From NCBI GenBank assembly GCA_900552795.1, contig USBB01000010.1, positions 8,230-72,229 on the forward strand: DNA of 64,000 nucleotides. The letters run 5' to 3'. Every line of letters starts with the position of its first letter. Positions within the stretch are counted from its first letter, which is position 1. Origin of the DNA: an uncultured Eubacterium sp. (GTDB taxonomy: Bacteria; Bacillota; Clostridia; Lachnospirales; Lachnospiraceae). Shown one piece after another: positions 17,074-26,382 of the stretch. The position numbers and the translations under genes are program-made. A model generated the notes under the pieces. The model was not told the DNA's origin and ran no database searches. It saw only the letters and a list, made by a program, of their open reading frames with translations.

Positions 17074-19453
17074 GACTGATAAGGATGAGGGTCTTACAGA
17101 AGAAGAGGTCGGAAAACGGACAAAAGAAGGACTTTATAATAAAGCAGTTGGTAATCAGTCAAAGACTGTAGGGCAAATCATTTACAGTAATGTATTTACT
17201 TATTTTAATTTAGTATTTGCAATTTTTGCAGGGCTTCTTATATTTGTAAGGTCATATATTAATATGACATTTTTACCAATTATACTCTGCAATACATTGA
17301 TGGGGATAGTTCAGGAAATCAGGGCAAAAATTGTTCTTGACAGACTGACTGTACTTAATGCGCCCAAAACGAGAGTTATTCGAAGCGGACGTGAGAGAGA
17401 GGTGGATTCAGAAACTCTTGTTTTAGGTGATATATGTATATTTCAAGCCGGAAGCCAGATATGTGCTGATGCATGTGTTGTTGAGGGTGTTGTGAGGGTA
17501 AATGAGGCACTTGTTACTGGTGAGGCTGATGAGATTACAAAAATGCCGGGAGACAAGCTGCTGTCAGGCAGCTATGTGGTTTCGGGTCAGTGTAAGGCAG
17601 AGCTTGAGCATGTTGGTTATGATTCGTACGTTTCAAAATTGATGCTCGAGGCTAAGGCTTCAAGAAGCAAAATAAAAACGGAGATGATGAGCTCGCTTGA
17701 TAAGCTTGTCAAGATTATAGGTATTCTTATAATTCCGCTTGGAATTATTATGTTTTTGCAGGCGAAGTTTGTGCTTGGCAATACTGTGCAGCAAAGTGTA
17801 GTGTCGGTAGTGGCATCACTTGTTGGAATGATACCGGAGGGGCTTTATCTTTTGGCGAGTGTTGCGCTTGTTGTAAGTGTAATAAGACTTGGCAGGCAAA
17901 AGGTTCTTGTGCATGAAATGGCGTGTGTAGAGACGCTTGCGCGAGTTAATGTATTGTGTGTTGATAAGACAGGTACTATTACAGAGAACGAGATGGGGGT
18001 CAACGAGATTGTTCCTCTTGACGAAAGAGTGACAAATATTCATTCACTCATAGCTCATGTAATCAGAAGTTTTCATGAAGACAATATAACTATGAAAACA
18101 TTAAAACAATATTTCGACGAAAAAGAAGATTTGTGTGATTTATCACAGGAAACCGGACAATTAAGCAGGGTACATTCTTTTTCTTCCGAGACAAAATACA
18201 GTGCTGTTGTATATGAAAGCAAATCTTATATTATAGGCGCACCGGAGCAGGTGCTGCTAAATGATTACGAGCTGCATAAGGAAATGATAAATGAGTATGC
18301 TGAGTGCGGAAAGAGAGTATTAGTATTCGGTGAATATTCTAAGGATCCTGAGGGTAAGCCTTTAGACGAACCTGTTAAGGCTCTTGCTCTCATAGTGCTT
18401 TCAAATCCGATAAGACCTCAGGCGAGGGAGACATTTGAGTATTTTGAAAAGCAGGGCGTGAGGATAAAAGTAATATCAGGCGATAATCCGGTTGCTGTGC
18501 GTGGAGTGGCAAAGGAAGCTGGTATTGAGGGCGCTGAAAAGTGCATTGATACGTCAAAGCTTAGTGATGAGGAATTAAAGGAAGCTGCATTAAACTGCAA
18601 TATATTCGGAAGAGTCCAGCCAAAGCAGAAGAAGATTATTATTAAGGCTCTTCAGGAGGCAGGGAACGTGGTTGCCATGACAGGTGACGGTGTAAATGAC
18701 GTGCTGGCTTTAAAGACTGCAGATTGCAGCGTGGCGATGGCTCAGGGAAGTGATGCGGCTGCAAATGCTTCGCAGATTGTTCTGCTTGAGTCGGATTTCT
18801 CAAAAATGCCGTCAGTTGTGCTTGAGGGAAGACGTGTTGTCAATAATATACAAAGGTCAGCGTCTTTGTTTCTTGTTAAAAATATATTTTCAATGCTGCT
18901 TACAATATTCGCGCTTATTTCTATAAACAGATATCCGCTGTATCCTACGCAGATATCACTTATGGGAGCTTTTACTATAGGAATTCCGGCATTTTTGCTT
19001 GCTATGCAGCCGAATAAGAGTATAATTAAAGGTCATTTTCTTACTAATGTTATCATAAAGGCACTGCCATCGGGACTTACAGATTTTCTTGTTGTAATGG
19101 CTGCGACAATTATAGGGGCAGTTATGGATATTCCGCATGAGCAGTTGTCTACGATGGTTACTTTTATAGTCATAATGGTAGGAATACTTACTCTTATAAG
19201 AGTATGTAGGCCATTTGATGCGATAAGGATTGGAATCTGTATTTCTATGACAGTGGGAGTTATTGCGGCAGCAATGCTATTTAGTGAGCTGTTTGCGATA
19301 AGTGCGCTTCCTGTGCACCTGTGGATAATGGTGATTGTGTGCATGGCGGCAGCAGTTCCGGTGTTTATAGCAATGTGTCTGCTTGTAAATAAAGTAGTTA
19401 AGTTAATTGCTTTAAAAAATGAGGATTTCAGGAAAAAAATACATTTAGGTTAA
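17063..19453 (+). CDS. P-type cation-transporting ATPase
   Basis: 796 residues from GTG 17063, 8 bases after AAGGAGAT. The phosphorylation site is CVDKTGTITE (D301); TGEADE, KVISGDNPVAV and TGDGVNDVLALKTAD follow. Transmembrane motif MIPEGL resembles the PEGLP of calcium/magnesium pumps, and the family looks like CtpE-type pumps, so Ca2+ or Mg2+ is more likely than heavy metals. No N-terminal metal-binding domain is present. The ion is inferred. Confidence 0.88.
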   Translation: MRTKTDKDEGLTEEEVGKRTKEGLYNKAVGNQSKTVGQIIYSNVFTYFNLVFAIFAGLLIFVRSYINMTFLPIILCNTLMGIVQEIRAKIVLDRLTVLNAPKTRVIRSGREREVDSETLVLGDICIFQAGSQICADACVVEGVVRVNEALVTGEADEITKMPGDKLLSGSYVVSGQCKAELEHVGYDSYVSKLMLEAKASRSKIKTEMMSSLDKLVKIIGILIIPLGIIMFLQAKFVLGNTVQQSVVSVVASLVGMIPEGLYLLASVALVVSVIRLGRQKVLVHEMACVETLARVNVLCVDKTGTITENEMGVNEIVPLDERVTNIHSLIAHVIRSFHEDNITMKTLKQYFDEKEDLCDLSQETGQLSRVHSFSSETKYSAVVYESKSYIIGAPEQVLLNDYELHKEMINEYAECGKRVLVFGEYSKDPEGKPLDEPVKALALIVLSNPIRPQARETFEYFEKQGVRIKVISGDNPVAVRGVAKEAGIEGAEKCIDTSKLSDEELKEAALNCNIFGRVQPKQKKIIIKALQEAGNVVAMTGDGVNDVLALKTADCSVAMAQGSDAAANASQIVLLESDFSKMPSVVLEGRRVVNNIQRSASLFLVKNIFSMLLTIFALISINRYPLYPTQISLMGAFTIGIPAFLLAMQPNKSIIKGHFLTNVIIKALPSGLTDFLVVMAATIIGAVMDIPHEQLSTMVTFIVIMVGILTLIRVCRPFDAIRIGICISMTVGVIAAAMLFSELFAISALPVHLWIMVIVCMAAAVPVFIAMCLLVNKVVKLIALKNEDFRKKIHLG

Positions 19454-19490
19454 AAATGAGTTATTACACTAAGGAGGTACAAGGGAAAAT

Positions 19491-20858
19491 ATGACAGAAC
19501 AGGTAAATAAAAGTGATGTTAATGTTGAAAATAAAATGGGAACGATGCCTATACCAAAATTATTGTTTAACATGGCAATTCCAATGGTTGTTTCAATGCT
19601 TATACAGGCATTATACAATATAGTTGACAGTGCATTTGTGGGAAGATACAGTTCAGAAGCGCTTGAGGCAGTTTCAATCGCATTTCCTATACAAAATCTT
19701 ATGATTGCAGTTTCAACAGGTACAGGCGTAGGTATAAATGCGCTTTTATCAAGGCATCTTGGTGAAAAAAAGTTTGATGAGGCAAATAAAACTGCGAATA
19801 CAGGTATATTTCTTGCAATATGCAGTTATATTGCGTTTGCGGTTATAGGACTTACAGTTATGTATCCTTACTACAGCATGCAGTCAGATATACATGAAGT
19901 TATAGTATATGGCGAAGAATATCTTTCAATAGTCACTGTGTGCGGTTTCGGTCTTTTTGGCGAGATTGTGGCGGAAAGACTTCTGCAGTCTACAGGGAAA
20001 ACATTCTATTCAATGCTTACACAGGGAACAGGTGCAATTATAAATATTATACTTGACCCTATTTTGATATTCGGTATGTTCGGTTTACCTGAGATGGGTG
20101 TTGCCGGAGCTGCTATTGCGACTGTTATAGGTCAGTGTGTAGCTGCTGTGTTAGGTTTTATTCTTAATATCAAAGTAAATAAAGAGATAAAAATAGATAT
20201 TAAATCAATATTTAAGCCTGAAAGAAAGGAAATCGGGAAAATATATGCTGTTGGTATACCATCTATACTTATGGCCTCTATAACCTCTGTTCTTACAGTC
20301 GGAATGAACCTGATTCTTAAAAAGTTTTCAGAGGATGCAATTACGGTCTTTGGTATTTACTTTAAATTAAACAGTTTTGTATTTATGCCTATTTTCGGTA
20401 TGAATAATGGTTTGGTGCCTATATTATCGTATAATTACGGTGCCGTTAAATATGACAGAATAAAAAAGGCTGTAAAGCTGGCAATGGCATGTGCAATAGC
20501 ATATATGATTGTAGGTCTTATTGTATTTCAGATCATGCCGGACAAGCTTCTTATGATATTCAGCGTTAACAGTTCTGTTATGAGTATTGGTGTTGCGGCA
20601 TTGAAAATTATATCTTTGAGCTTCCTGTTTGCAGGTGTCGGAATAATAGGAAGTACAGTTTTTCAGGCTATAGGAAATCCTGTACACAGTCTTATAATGT
20701 CTGTTTTAAGACAGCTTGTGATAATACTTCCGGCAGCATTTTTACTTTCATTTCTTGGGAATGTTGATTATGTATGGTGGTCATATCCAATTGCCGAGGC
20801 AGTTTCATTTGTACTTTGTCTGATTCTTTTGGTAAAGACATTAAAGAAGATAGATTAA
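19491..20858 (+). CDS. MATE family efflux transporter
   Basis: 455 residues with about 12 membrane helices in two homologous halves. Motifs such as IPMVVSMLIQALYNIVDSAF and NIILDPILIFG are characteristic of MATE proteins in Clostridia. It exports drugs or metabolites using a Na+ or H+ gradient. It begins after AAGGAGG and ends at a strong terminator. The substrate is unknown. Confidence 0.9.
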   Translation: MTEQVNKSDVNVENKMGTMPIPKLLFNMAIPMVVSMLIQALYNIVDSAFVGRYSSEALEAVSIAFPIQNLMIAVSTGTGVGINALLSRHLGEKKFDEANKTANTGIFLAICSYIAFAVIGLTVMYPYYSMQSDIHEVIVYGEEYLSIVTVCGFGLFGEIVAERLLQSTGKTFYSMLTQGTGAIINIILDPILIFGMFGLPEMGVAGAAIATVIGQCVAAVLGFILNIKVNKEIKIDIKSIFKPERKEIGKIYAVGIPSILMASITSVLTVGMNLILKKFSEDAITVFGIYFKLNSFVFMPIFGMNNGLVPILSYNYGAVKYDRIKKAVKLAMACAIAYMIVGLIVFQIMPDKLLMIFSVNSSVMSIGVAALKIISLSFLFAGVGIIGSTVFQAIGNPVHSLIMSVLRQLVIILPAAFLLSFLGNVDYVWWSYPIAEAVSFVLCLILLVKTLKKID

Positions 20859-20873
20859 GGTTGGGCGTGTCTT

Positions 20874-20926
20874 AAGGTCTTTATTTCACCGTTGTGTAAG
20901 CAAAGGCGGAATAAAGACCTTTTTTA
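20874..20926 (+). terminator. Intrinsic terminator after the MATE gene
   Basis: AAGGTCTTTAT (20874-20884) pairs with ATAAAGACCTT (20911-20921), then TTTT. The interspersed element copy E1 begins within 8 bases of the U-tract. Confidence 0.85.
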
Positions 20927-20928
20927 CA

Positions 20929-21135
20929 TTATAGGATTACAGTGTCAAAAGGTCTGAACCCACTTGTGCTTGCAGGGTAGTGGGGGAATGACCTTGGGAC
21001 ACGCCCCAAAATGAGCATAAAAGTGGAGCGTAAGCTTCACGATATGCGAATGTTGGATAGGATTGTGGGAGTGCGAAGCACGAAACAATCCGTGTAATCA
21101 TAATTAGGGTGTCAAAACAACCTAATCATATAAAG
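20929..21135 (+). mobile_element. Interspersed element, copy E1 (long form)
   Basis: Begins TTATAGGATTACAGTGTC and ends CCTAATCATATAAAG. Inside, a long stem pairs GTGTC..GGTC with GACC..GGGACAC around CCCACT and a loop. Two smaller hairpins follow (around AGCGTAAGCT and GTGCGAAGCAC), then TGTAATC, which can pair with the initial GATTACA. It has no ORF and no transposase. The remainder of the 407-base gap up to the next gene is leader sequence with small inverted repeats and no recognised riboswitch. Confidence 0.8.
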
Positions 21136-21265
21136 TGAAACTATTTGTTCCTTTATATAGATTTAATAGGATTATCCCTTGCAAGGCTGAGAATCTAATG
21201 CTATGATAATTAAATGTTATTGCAGGTGAGTAACGCTGAAAGTTGCTTAAGGAATGGAGATTGAT

Positions 21266-22738
21266 ATGAAAATAGGATTTGATAACGAAAAATATTTAAA
21301 GATTCAGTCAGAATATATAAAAGAAAGAATAAGTAAGTTTGGCGATAAGCTTTACTTGGAATTTGGCGGCAAGCTTTTTGATGATTATCATGCGTCGAGA
21401 GTTCTTCCGGGTTTTGAACCTGACAGTAAGCTTAAAATGCTTATGCAGCTTTCAGATCATGCAGAGATAGTAATAGTTATAGGCGCAGATGCGATTGAGC
21501 GCAATAAGAAGAGAGAAGATTTAGGCATAACATATGATAAGGATGTGCTGAGGCTTATAGAAGAATATAGAAGCTGCGGATTGTATGTAGGAAGTGTTGT
21601 TGTTACCATGTTCTCAGGGCAGGCTTCGGCGGAGGCTTTTAAGGAGAAGCTTGAGAAAAAAGGAATAAAGGTTTACAGACATTATGCGATAGAGGGTTAT
21701 CCTACAAATGTATCGCACATTGTAAGTGATGAAGGTTTCGGCAAAAATGATTATATAGAGACTACAAAACCGCTTGTGGTTGTTACTGCACCGGGTCCGG
21801 GAAGCGGAAAGATGGCAACATGCCTTTCACAGTTATATCATGAAAATAAACGTGGAATAAAAGCAGGATATGCCAAATTTGAGACATTTCCTATATGGAA
21901 CATACCTCTTAAGCATCCTGTAAATCTTGCTTATGAGGCAGCGACAGCGGATTTAAACGATGTAAATATGATTGATCCGTTCCATCTTGAAGCTTATGGT
22001 GTCACAACTGTAAATTATAACAGGGATATCGAGATATTCCCTGTATTAAATGCTGTATTTGAAGAGATATATGGCTATAATCCATATAAATCACCTACAG
22101 ATATGGGAGTAAATATGGTAGGCAACTGTATTATAGATGATGAGGTTGTGTCAGAGGCTTCACTTATGGAGATTATAAGAAGATATTATAAAGCTCTTGG
22201 AAAAATGGCATTAGGTGAAAATGTTGAAAATGAAGTATATAAGATAGAACTGCTTATGAAGCAGGCCAAAATTACGACGGATGACCGAAAAGTTACTGTG
22301 GCTGCAAAGAAAAGAGCGGAAAGTCTCGGAGTGCCTACTGCTGCAATTGAGCTTGGTGACGGAACGATAATTACTTCAAAGACGTCAGATTTGCTTGGAG
22401 CTTCGGCCGCGCTTCTTCTTAATGCGTTAAAGTATCTCGGCGGCATTGACGACGATAAACACCTGATAGCTCCGAGTGCATTTGAACCTATACAGGATTT
22501 AAAGACTGAATATCTCGGAAGCAGAAATCCAAGGCTTCACTCAGATGAGGTACTTATAGCTCTTGCTCTGTCAGCTCTTAATGATGACAATGCAAGGATT
22601 GCTATGGAACAGCTTCCTAAGCTGTCAGGTTGTCAGGTTCATACATCAGATATGTTGTCAGAAGTGGATATAAAGACATTTAAAAAGCTTAATGTAGACC
22701 TTACAAGTGAGCCTGTATTTACGAATTATATGGCATAA
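21266..22738 (+). CDS. DUF1846 family protein
   Basis: 490 residues from ATG 21266, 6 bases after GGAATGGAG; the in-frame ATG at 21254 overlaps that site. The sequence matches DUF1846 throughout: MKIGFDNEKYLKIQSEYI, LPGFEPDSKLKML, APGPGSGKMATCLSQ (a P-loop-like segment near residue 175) and NYNRDIEIFPVL. The family is widespread in Firmicutes and of unknown biochemical role. It is transcribed alone, followed by tRNA-Gly. Confidence 0.88.
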   Translation: MKIGFDNEKYLKIQSEYIKERISKFGDKLYLEFGGKLFDDYHASRVLPGFEPDSKLKMLMQLSDHAEIVIVIGADAIERNKKREDLGITYDKDVLRLIEEYRSCGLYVGSVVVTMFSGQASAEAFKEKLEKKGIKVYRHYAIEGYPTNVSHIVSDEGFGKNDYIETTKPLVVVTAPGPGSGKMATCLSQLYHENKRGIKAGYAKFETFPIWNIPLKHPVNLAYEAATADLNDVNMIDPFHLEAYGVTTVNYNRDIEIFPVLNAVFEEIYGYNPYKSPTDMGVNMVGNCIIDDEVVSEASLMEIIRRYYKALGKMALGENVENEVYKIELLMKQAKITTDDRKVTVAAKKRAESLGVPTAAIELGDGTIITSKTSDLLGASAALLLNALKYLGGIDDDKHLIAPSAFEPIQDLKTEYLGSRNPRLHSDEVLIALALSALNDDNARIAMEQLPKLSGCQVHTSDMLSEVDIKTFKKLNVDLTSEPVFTNYMA

Positions 22739-22826
22739 ATGCAGAATAGAAATCGCCGGTGCGAAATTATCTTCGCATCTTCGCAACAAAGTTGCTCAGA
22801 AATAAAGAATAAAATAAAAATAAGTG

Positions 22827-22855
22827 TTGACAATTATAAATTCATATGATAATAT
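22827..22855 (+). promoter_or_regulatory. Promoter of tRNA-Gly
   Basis: TTGACA (22827-22832), 17-base spacer, TAATAT (22850-22855), about 40 bases before the mature tRNA. A second TTGACA at 22879 is too close to act as -35. Confidence 0.6.
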
Positions 22856-22896
22856 ATCAACTGTTGGTGCGGTAAGTATTGACAGTTATATATTAT

Positions 22897-22968
<72 letters not shown>

Positions 22969-22994
22969 TTTTTTATTTTATAGGTTTATGAGAG

Positions 22995-23017
22995 ATTGCG
23001 CTTTGCGCAATTTTTTT
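22995..23017 (+). terminator. Intrinsic terminator after tRNA-Gly
   Basis: ATTGCGC (22995-23001) pairs with GCGCAAT (23005-23011) with a 3-base loop, then a run of T. Element copy E2 starts immediately behind it. Confidence 0.75.
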
Positions 23018-23018
23018 A

Positions 23019-23184
23019 CTTTATAGGATTACAGTGTCAAAAGGTCTGAACCCACTTGTGCTTGCACAATAGTGGGGGGATGACCTTGGGACACGCCCCA
23101 AAATTGGAGCATAATGCGAATATTGGGGAGGGTTGTGGGAGTGCGAAGCACGAAACAATCCGTGTAATCATAATTAGGGTGTTT
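23019..23184 (+). mobile_element. Interspersed element, copy E2 (short form, right end truncated)
   Basis: Begins CTTTATAGGATTACAGTG and keeps the long left hairpin and the GTGCGAAGCAC hairpin. It lacks the roughly 25-base hairpin segment present in E1, E3 and E4, and stops at ATTAGGGTGT without the mirror half TTTTGACACCCTAAT. It forms the 5' leader of thiD, ending 17 bases before its start codon. Confidence 0.75.
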
Positions 23185-23201
23185 AGAAATGGAGAATTAA
23201 C

Positions 23202-23987
23202 ATGAAAACAGTGCTTACAATAGCAGGTAGTGACTGCAGCGGCGGTGCAGGAATACAGGCAGATATAAAGACAATGCTTGCAAATGGTGTTTATTCAATG
23301 AGTGCAATAACAGCACTTACTGCGCAGAATACTACAGGCGTTTATGATGTTATGGAAGTGACTCCTGAATTTCTTGAAAAACAGCTTGACTGCATCTTTA
23401 CTGATATTTTTCCTGATGCGGTAAAAGTTGGTATGGTATCTTCAAGCGAGCTTATACGTGTGATTGCAGCTAAATTAAGACAGTACAACGCAAAAAATAT
23501 AGTTGTGGACCCGGTTATGGTTTCAACAAGCGGTTCAAGGCTTATAAATAACGATGCAGTTGAAGTTTTAAAGAAAGAACTTTGCAGTATGGCGACAGTT
23601 ATAACTCCGAATATTCCGGAAGCAGAAATATTATCGGGGGTTAAGATAAACAAAGGAGATGACTGTATAACTGCAGCCCAAAAGCTTTCGCAGGAATTTA
23701 GGAGCGCAGTTTTGTGCAAAGGCGGACATAGTATTAACGATGCGAATGATTTACTTTATTATGATGGAAATTACAGATGGTTTAACGGTGAGAGGATAGA
23801 CAATCCAAATACACATGGGACGGGATGTACACTGTCGAGTGCGATAGCCTCACATCTTGCAAAGGGAGAATGTATAGAGGATGCTGTATATAAATCAAAG
23901 AAGTATATATCGGGCGCACTTTCGGCCATGCTTGATTTAGGTAAAGGCAGCGGCCCTATGAACCACGGCTTTGCAATAAAAGATTAA
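23202..23987 (+). CDS. thiD: Hydroxymethylpyrimidine/phosphomethylpyrimidine kinase
   Basis: 261 residues. It phosphorylates HMP and HMP-P in thiamine synthesis. Family motifs: TIAGSDCSGGAGIQADIKT at the N-terminus, TALTAQNT, DPVMVSTSG, TPNIPEAE, KGGH and the anion hole DNPNTHGTGCTLSSAIA. Full length. The ribosome site is AGAAATGGAG. No TPP riboswitch is visible upstream; the leader is element copy E2. thiC lies 13 kb downstream. Confidence 0.95.
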   Translation: MKTVLTIAGSDCSGGAGIQADIKTMLANGVYSMSAITALTAQNTTGVYDVMEVTPEFLEKQLDCIFTDIFPDAVKVGMVSSSELIRVIAAKLRQYNAKNIVVDPVMVSTSGSRLINNDAVEVLKKELCSMATVITPNIPEAEILSGVKINKGDDCITAAQKLSQEFRSAVLCKGGHSINDANDLLYYDGNYRWFNGERIDNPNTHGTGCTLSSAIASHLAKGECIEDAVYKSKKYISGALSAMLDLGKGSGPMNHGFAIKD

Positions 23988-24003
23988 ATTTAAAAATTTT
24001 TTC

Positions 24004-24066
24004 TTGCTATCATATTATAAGAAAGTTATAATAAAAAACGATTTATCAGATAATTAATCTGATAAA
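24004..24066 (+). promoter_or_regulatory. ddh promoter with palindromic operator
   Basis: TTGCTA (24004-24009), 17-base spacer, TATAAT (24027-24032). Right after the expected start of transcription lies a perfect palindrome: arms TTTATCAGAT (24042-24051) and ATCTGATAAA (24057-24066) with a 5-base spacer. Position and symmetry suggest a repressor site. Confidence 0.6.
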
Positions 24067-24097
24067 ATTATGATGATAATGAAGCAGGAGGAAAGAT

Positions 24098-25084
24098 ATG
24101 AGTATTAGAATTGGTATCATGGGTTATGGCAATCTCGGAAGAGGAATAGAATGTGCTGTAAAGCAAAATGATGACATGGAGCTTGTGGCAGTATTTACAC
24201 GAAGAAATCCTGACAGTGTAAAAATTCTTACAGAGGGCGCAAAGGTTTATTCAGTGGATGATGCGGTTAAGATGAAAGATAAGATTGATGTTTTGATTCT
24301 TTGCGGCGGAAGTGCTACGGATCTTCCTGAACAGACACCTGAATATGCAAAGTATTTTAATGTAATAGACAGTTTTGATACGCATGCAAGGATTCCGGAG
24401 CATTTTGCAAATGTTGATGCGGCTGCGAAAGAAAATGGAAACATTGCTGTAATTTCAGCTGGTTGGGATCCAGGAATGTTTTCTTTAAACAGATTATATG
24501 CAAGTGCAGTTCTTCCTGATGGAAAAGACTATACATTCTGGGGCAGAGGCGTAAGCCAGGGGCATTCAGATGCTATAAGAAGAGTTGAGGGAGTTGTTGA
24601 TGGAAAGCAGTACACAGTTCCTGTTGAAAGTGCTCTTGAAGCTGTAAGAAACGGAGAATATCCTGATTTGACTACAAGACAGAAGCACACAAGAGAGTGC
24701 TTTGTTGTGGCAGAAGAGGGAGCAGATCGCGAAAGAATTGAGCAGGAAATAAAAAATATGCCTAACTATTTTGCGGATTATGATACTACAGTTACATTTA
24801 TTACAGAAGAGGAGCTTAAGAAGAACCATAATAAAATTCCTCATGGTGGATTTGTTATAAGATGCGGAAAGACAGGCTGGAATCTTGAAAACAGTCATGT
24901 TATAGAGTACAGTTTAAAGCTTGATTCAAATCCTGAATTTACTTCTTCGGTTATTGCTGCATACGCAAGAGCTGCTTACAGAATGAGTAAAGAGGGAATG
25001 ACGGGCTGTAAGACAGTCTTTGATATAGCGCCTGCATATCTTAGTCCGTTAAGCGGCGAACAGCTAAGAGAAAAAATGTTATAA
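24098..25084 (+). CDS. ddh: meso-Diaminopimelate dehydrogenase
   Basis: 328 residues. It makes meso-diaminopimelate in one NADPH-dependent step from tetrahydrodipicolinate, giving lysine and peptidoglycan precursor. The Rossmann motif is GIMGYGNLGRG (residues 7-17). Family motifs VFTRR, CGGSATDLPEQ, SFDTHARIPEH, SAGWDPGMFS and GRGVSQGHSDAIRR are all present. Full length. Monocistronic, between the palindromic promoter and a terminator. The start follows CAGGAGGAAAG. Confidence 0.96.
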   Translation: MSIRIGIMGYGNLGRGIECAVKQNDDMELVAVFTRRNPDSVKILTEGAKVYSVDDAVKMKDKIDVLILCGGSATDLPEQTPEYAKYFNVIDSFDTHARIPEHFANVDAAAKENGNIAVISAGWDPGMFSLNRLYASAVLPDGKDYTFWGRGVSQGHSDAIRRVEGVVDGKQYTVPVESALEAVRNGEYPDLTTRQKHTRECFVVAEEGADRERIEQEIKNMPNYFADYDTTVTFITEEELKKNHNKIPHGGFVIRCGKTGWNLENSHVIEYSLKLDSNPEFTSSVIAAYARAAYRMSKEGMTGCKTVFDIAPAYLSPLSGEQLREKML

Positions 25085-25096
25085 AATTACAAAGGC

Positions 25097-25133
25097 AGAG
25101 ACTGCAAGAGAGGGGTATTGCGGTCTCTTTTTA
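25097..25133 (+). terminator. Intrinsic terminator after ddh
   Basis: AGAGACTGCAA (25097-25107) pairs with TTGCGGTCTCT (25118-25128), then TTTTT. The U-tract is followed by ACTTTATA, as at several other terminators here. Confidence 0.8.
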
Positions 25134-25161
25134 CTTTATAAGAAACACGGTGGAGGTGTTT

Positions 25162-26265
25162 ATGGCAAATATCAGCGACTATTTAAAATGGAGGGGTGAT
25201 TTGACATTTAAGAAATCTCCCTTTAATTATGTTGACAATCTGCTTATTTCGCAGCTGGCATATGTTGATTTGGAAAATATTGTTCCGTCAGCGGTCAGCA
25301 GGGAAAAAATTTCGCTTTGTGATGCTTCAAAACGATTTTTTGATCTAAATGATGAAGAACAGTTAAAAAAGTCACGTTCGTTTATAAGAGAAACACCGTT
25401 TCTTATGAGACAGATGGCTGAAAGTGAGAGATTTAAAGATGTTGTTTTATGTAATTATGTTGCAAAGATTGATGAGGAGCATCAGATGCAGTTTGCTGCT
25501 TTTCATGTAAGACTTCCTGATAATACGGTATATGTTGTGTTTAAGGGGACAGATGACAGTCTGGTAGGGTGGAAAGAGGACTTTAATATGAGTTTTATAT
25601 CGCCGGTTCCATCGCAGTTTGCTGCTGTTGAATATGTAAATTATACAATACATACAGGTATTGGAAAAATAAGAATGGGCGGACATTCAAAGGGTGGAAA
25701 TCTTGCTATATATGCAGCAGTAAATTGTGCATCAAGAGTTCAGAAAAGAATTATCGAGGTGTATAATAATGACGGGCCGGGTTTTGATAAAAATATGGTC
25801 AGTTCTCCTCTTTACAGGCAGATGCTTCCGAAGATAAAAACAATTGTGCCGCATTTTTCTGTGGTTGGTATGCTTTTGGAACATGAAGAGGATTATATGG
25901 TTGTAAAGAGTTCAAATTCAGGAATTATGCAGCATGATGCTATGTCGTGGCAGGTTATTGGAAGTGAATTTGAAACACTTCCTGAGGTCAGTACTCAAAG
26001 CAGAGTGTTTAATGGTGCTGTGAGCAATTGGATAGACAGTATGGAACCGGAAAAACGTGAAATGTTTGTAAATACTCTTTTTGATATTATAACATCGAGC
26101 GGTGCAAAAAATTTGTCGGATATATATGATAAGCATTTTAATATGAAAGGCTCGTTATTAAAAAAATATGCTTCATTAGATAAACAAACTAAAAAAATGC
26201 TGTTTAGAATGCTGCAATCTCTTACGGGAGAATTTGATAAAGCTATAAAACAAGAAAAAGGCTAA
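25162..26265 (+). CDS. DUF2974 (Mbeg1-like) lipase-fold protein
   Basis: 367 residues from ATG 25162, behind GGTGGAGGTG. The N-terminus KWRGDLTFKKSPFNYVDNLL is diagnostic for DUF2974. The nucleophile elbow GHSKGGNLA near residue 178 indicates an alpha/beta hydrolase of the lipase class 3 type. No signal peptide is visible, so it is probably cytoplasmic. The substrate is unknown. Confidence 0.87.
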   Translation: MANISDYLKWRGDLTFKKSPFNYVDNLLISQLAYVDLENIVPSAVSREKISLCDASKRFFDLNDEEQLKKSRSFIRETPFLMRQMAESERFKDVVLCNYVAKIDEEHQMQFAAFHVRLPDNTVYVVFKGTDDSLVGWKEDFNMSFISPVPSQFAAVEYVNYTIHTGIGKIRMGGHSKGGNLAIYAAVNCASRVQKRIIEVYNNDGPGFDKNMVSSPLYRQMLPKIKTIVPHFSVVGMLLEHEEDYMVVKSSNSGIMQHDAMSWQVIGSEFETLPEVSTQSRVFNGAVSNWIDSMEPEKREMFVNTLFDIITSSGAKNLSDIYDKHFNMKGSLLKKYASLDKQTKKMLFRMLQSLTGEFDKAIKQEKG

Positions 26266-26382
26266 ACAAATTGTAATGTATGTGTTATAATCGCACATGG
26301 AAAAAGATATTAAAAAATTGATTGATAAGTGTAAATTTAAAAACTTAAATGTTTAATTAAATGACAGGAGGAGGCGAGGAAT

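Noticed and set aside
21137..21260. Possible TPP riboswitch before the DUF1846 gene (contains CTGAGA)
   Set aside because: The second conserved TPP part (CCTGATCTGG..AATGCCAGCG) is missing and the gene is not a thiamine gene.
26297..26356. 19-codon ORF before corA
   Set aside because: No ribosome site; the ATG lies only 5 bases after a TATAAT, so it probably marks promoter sequence.
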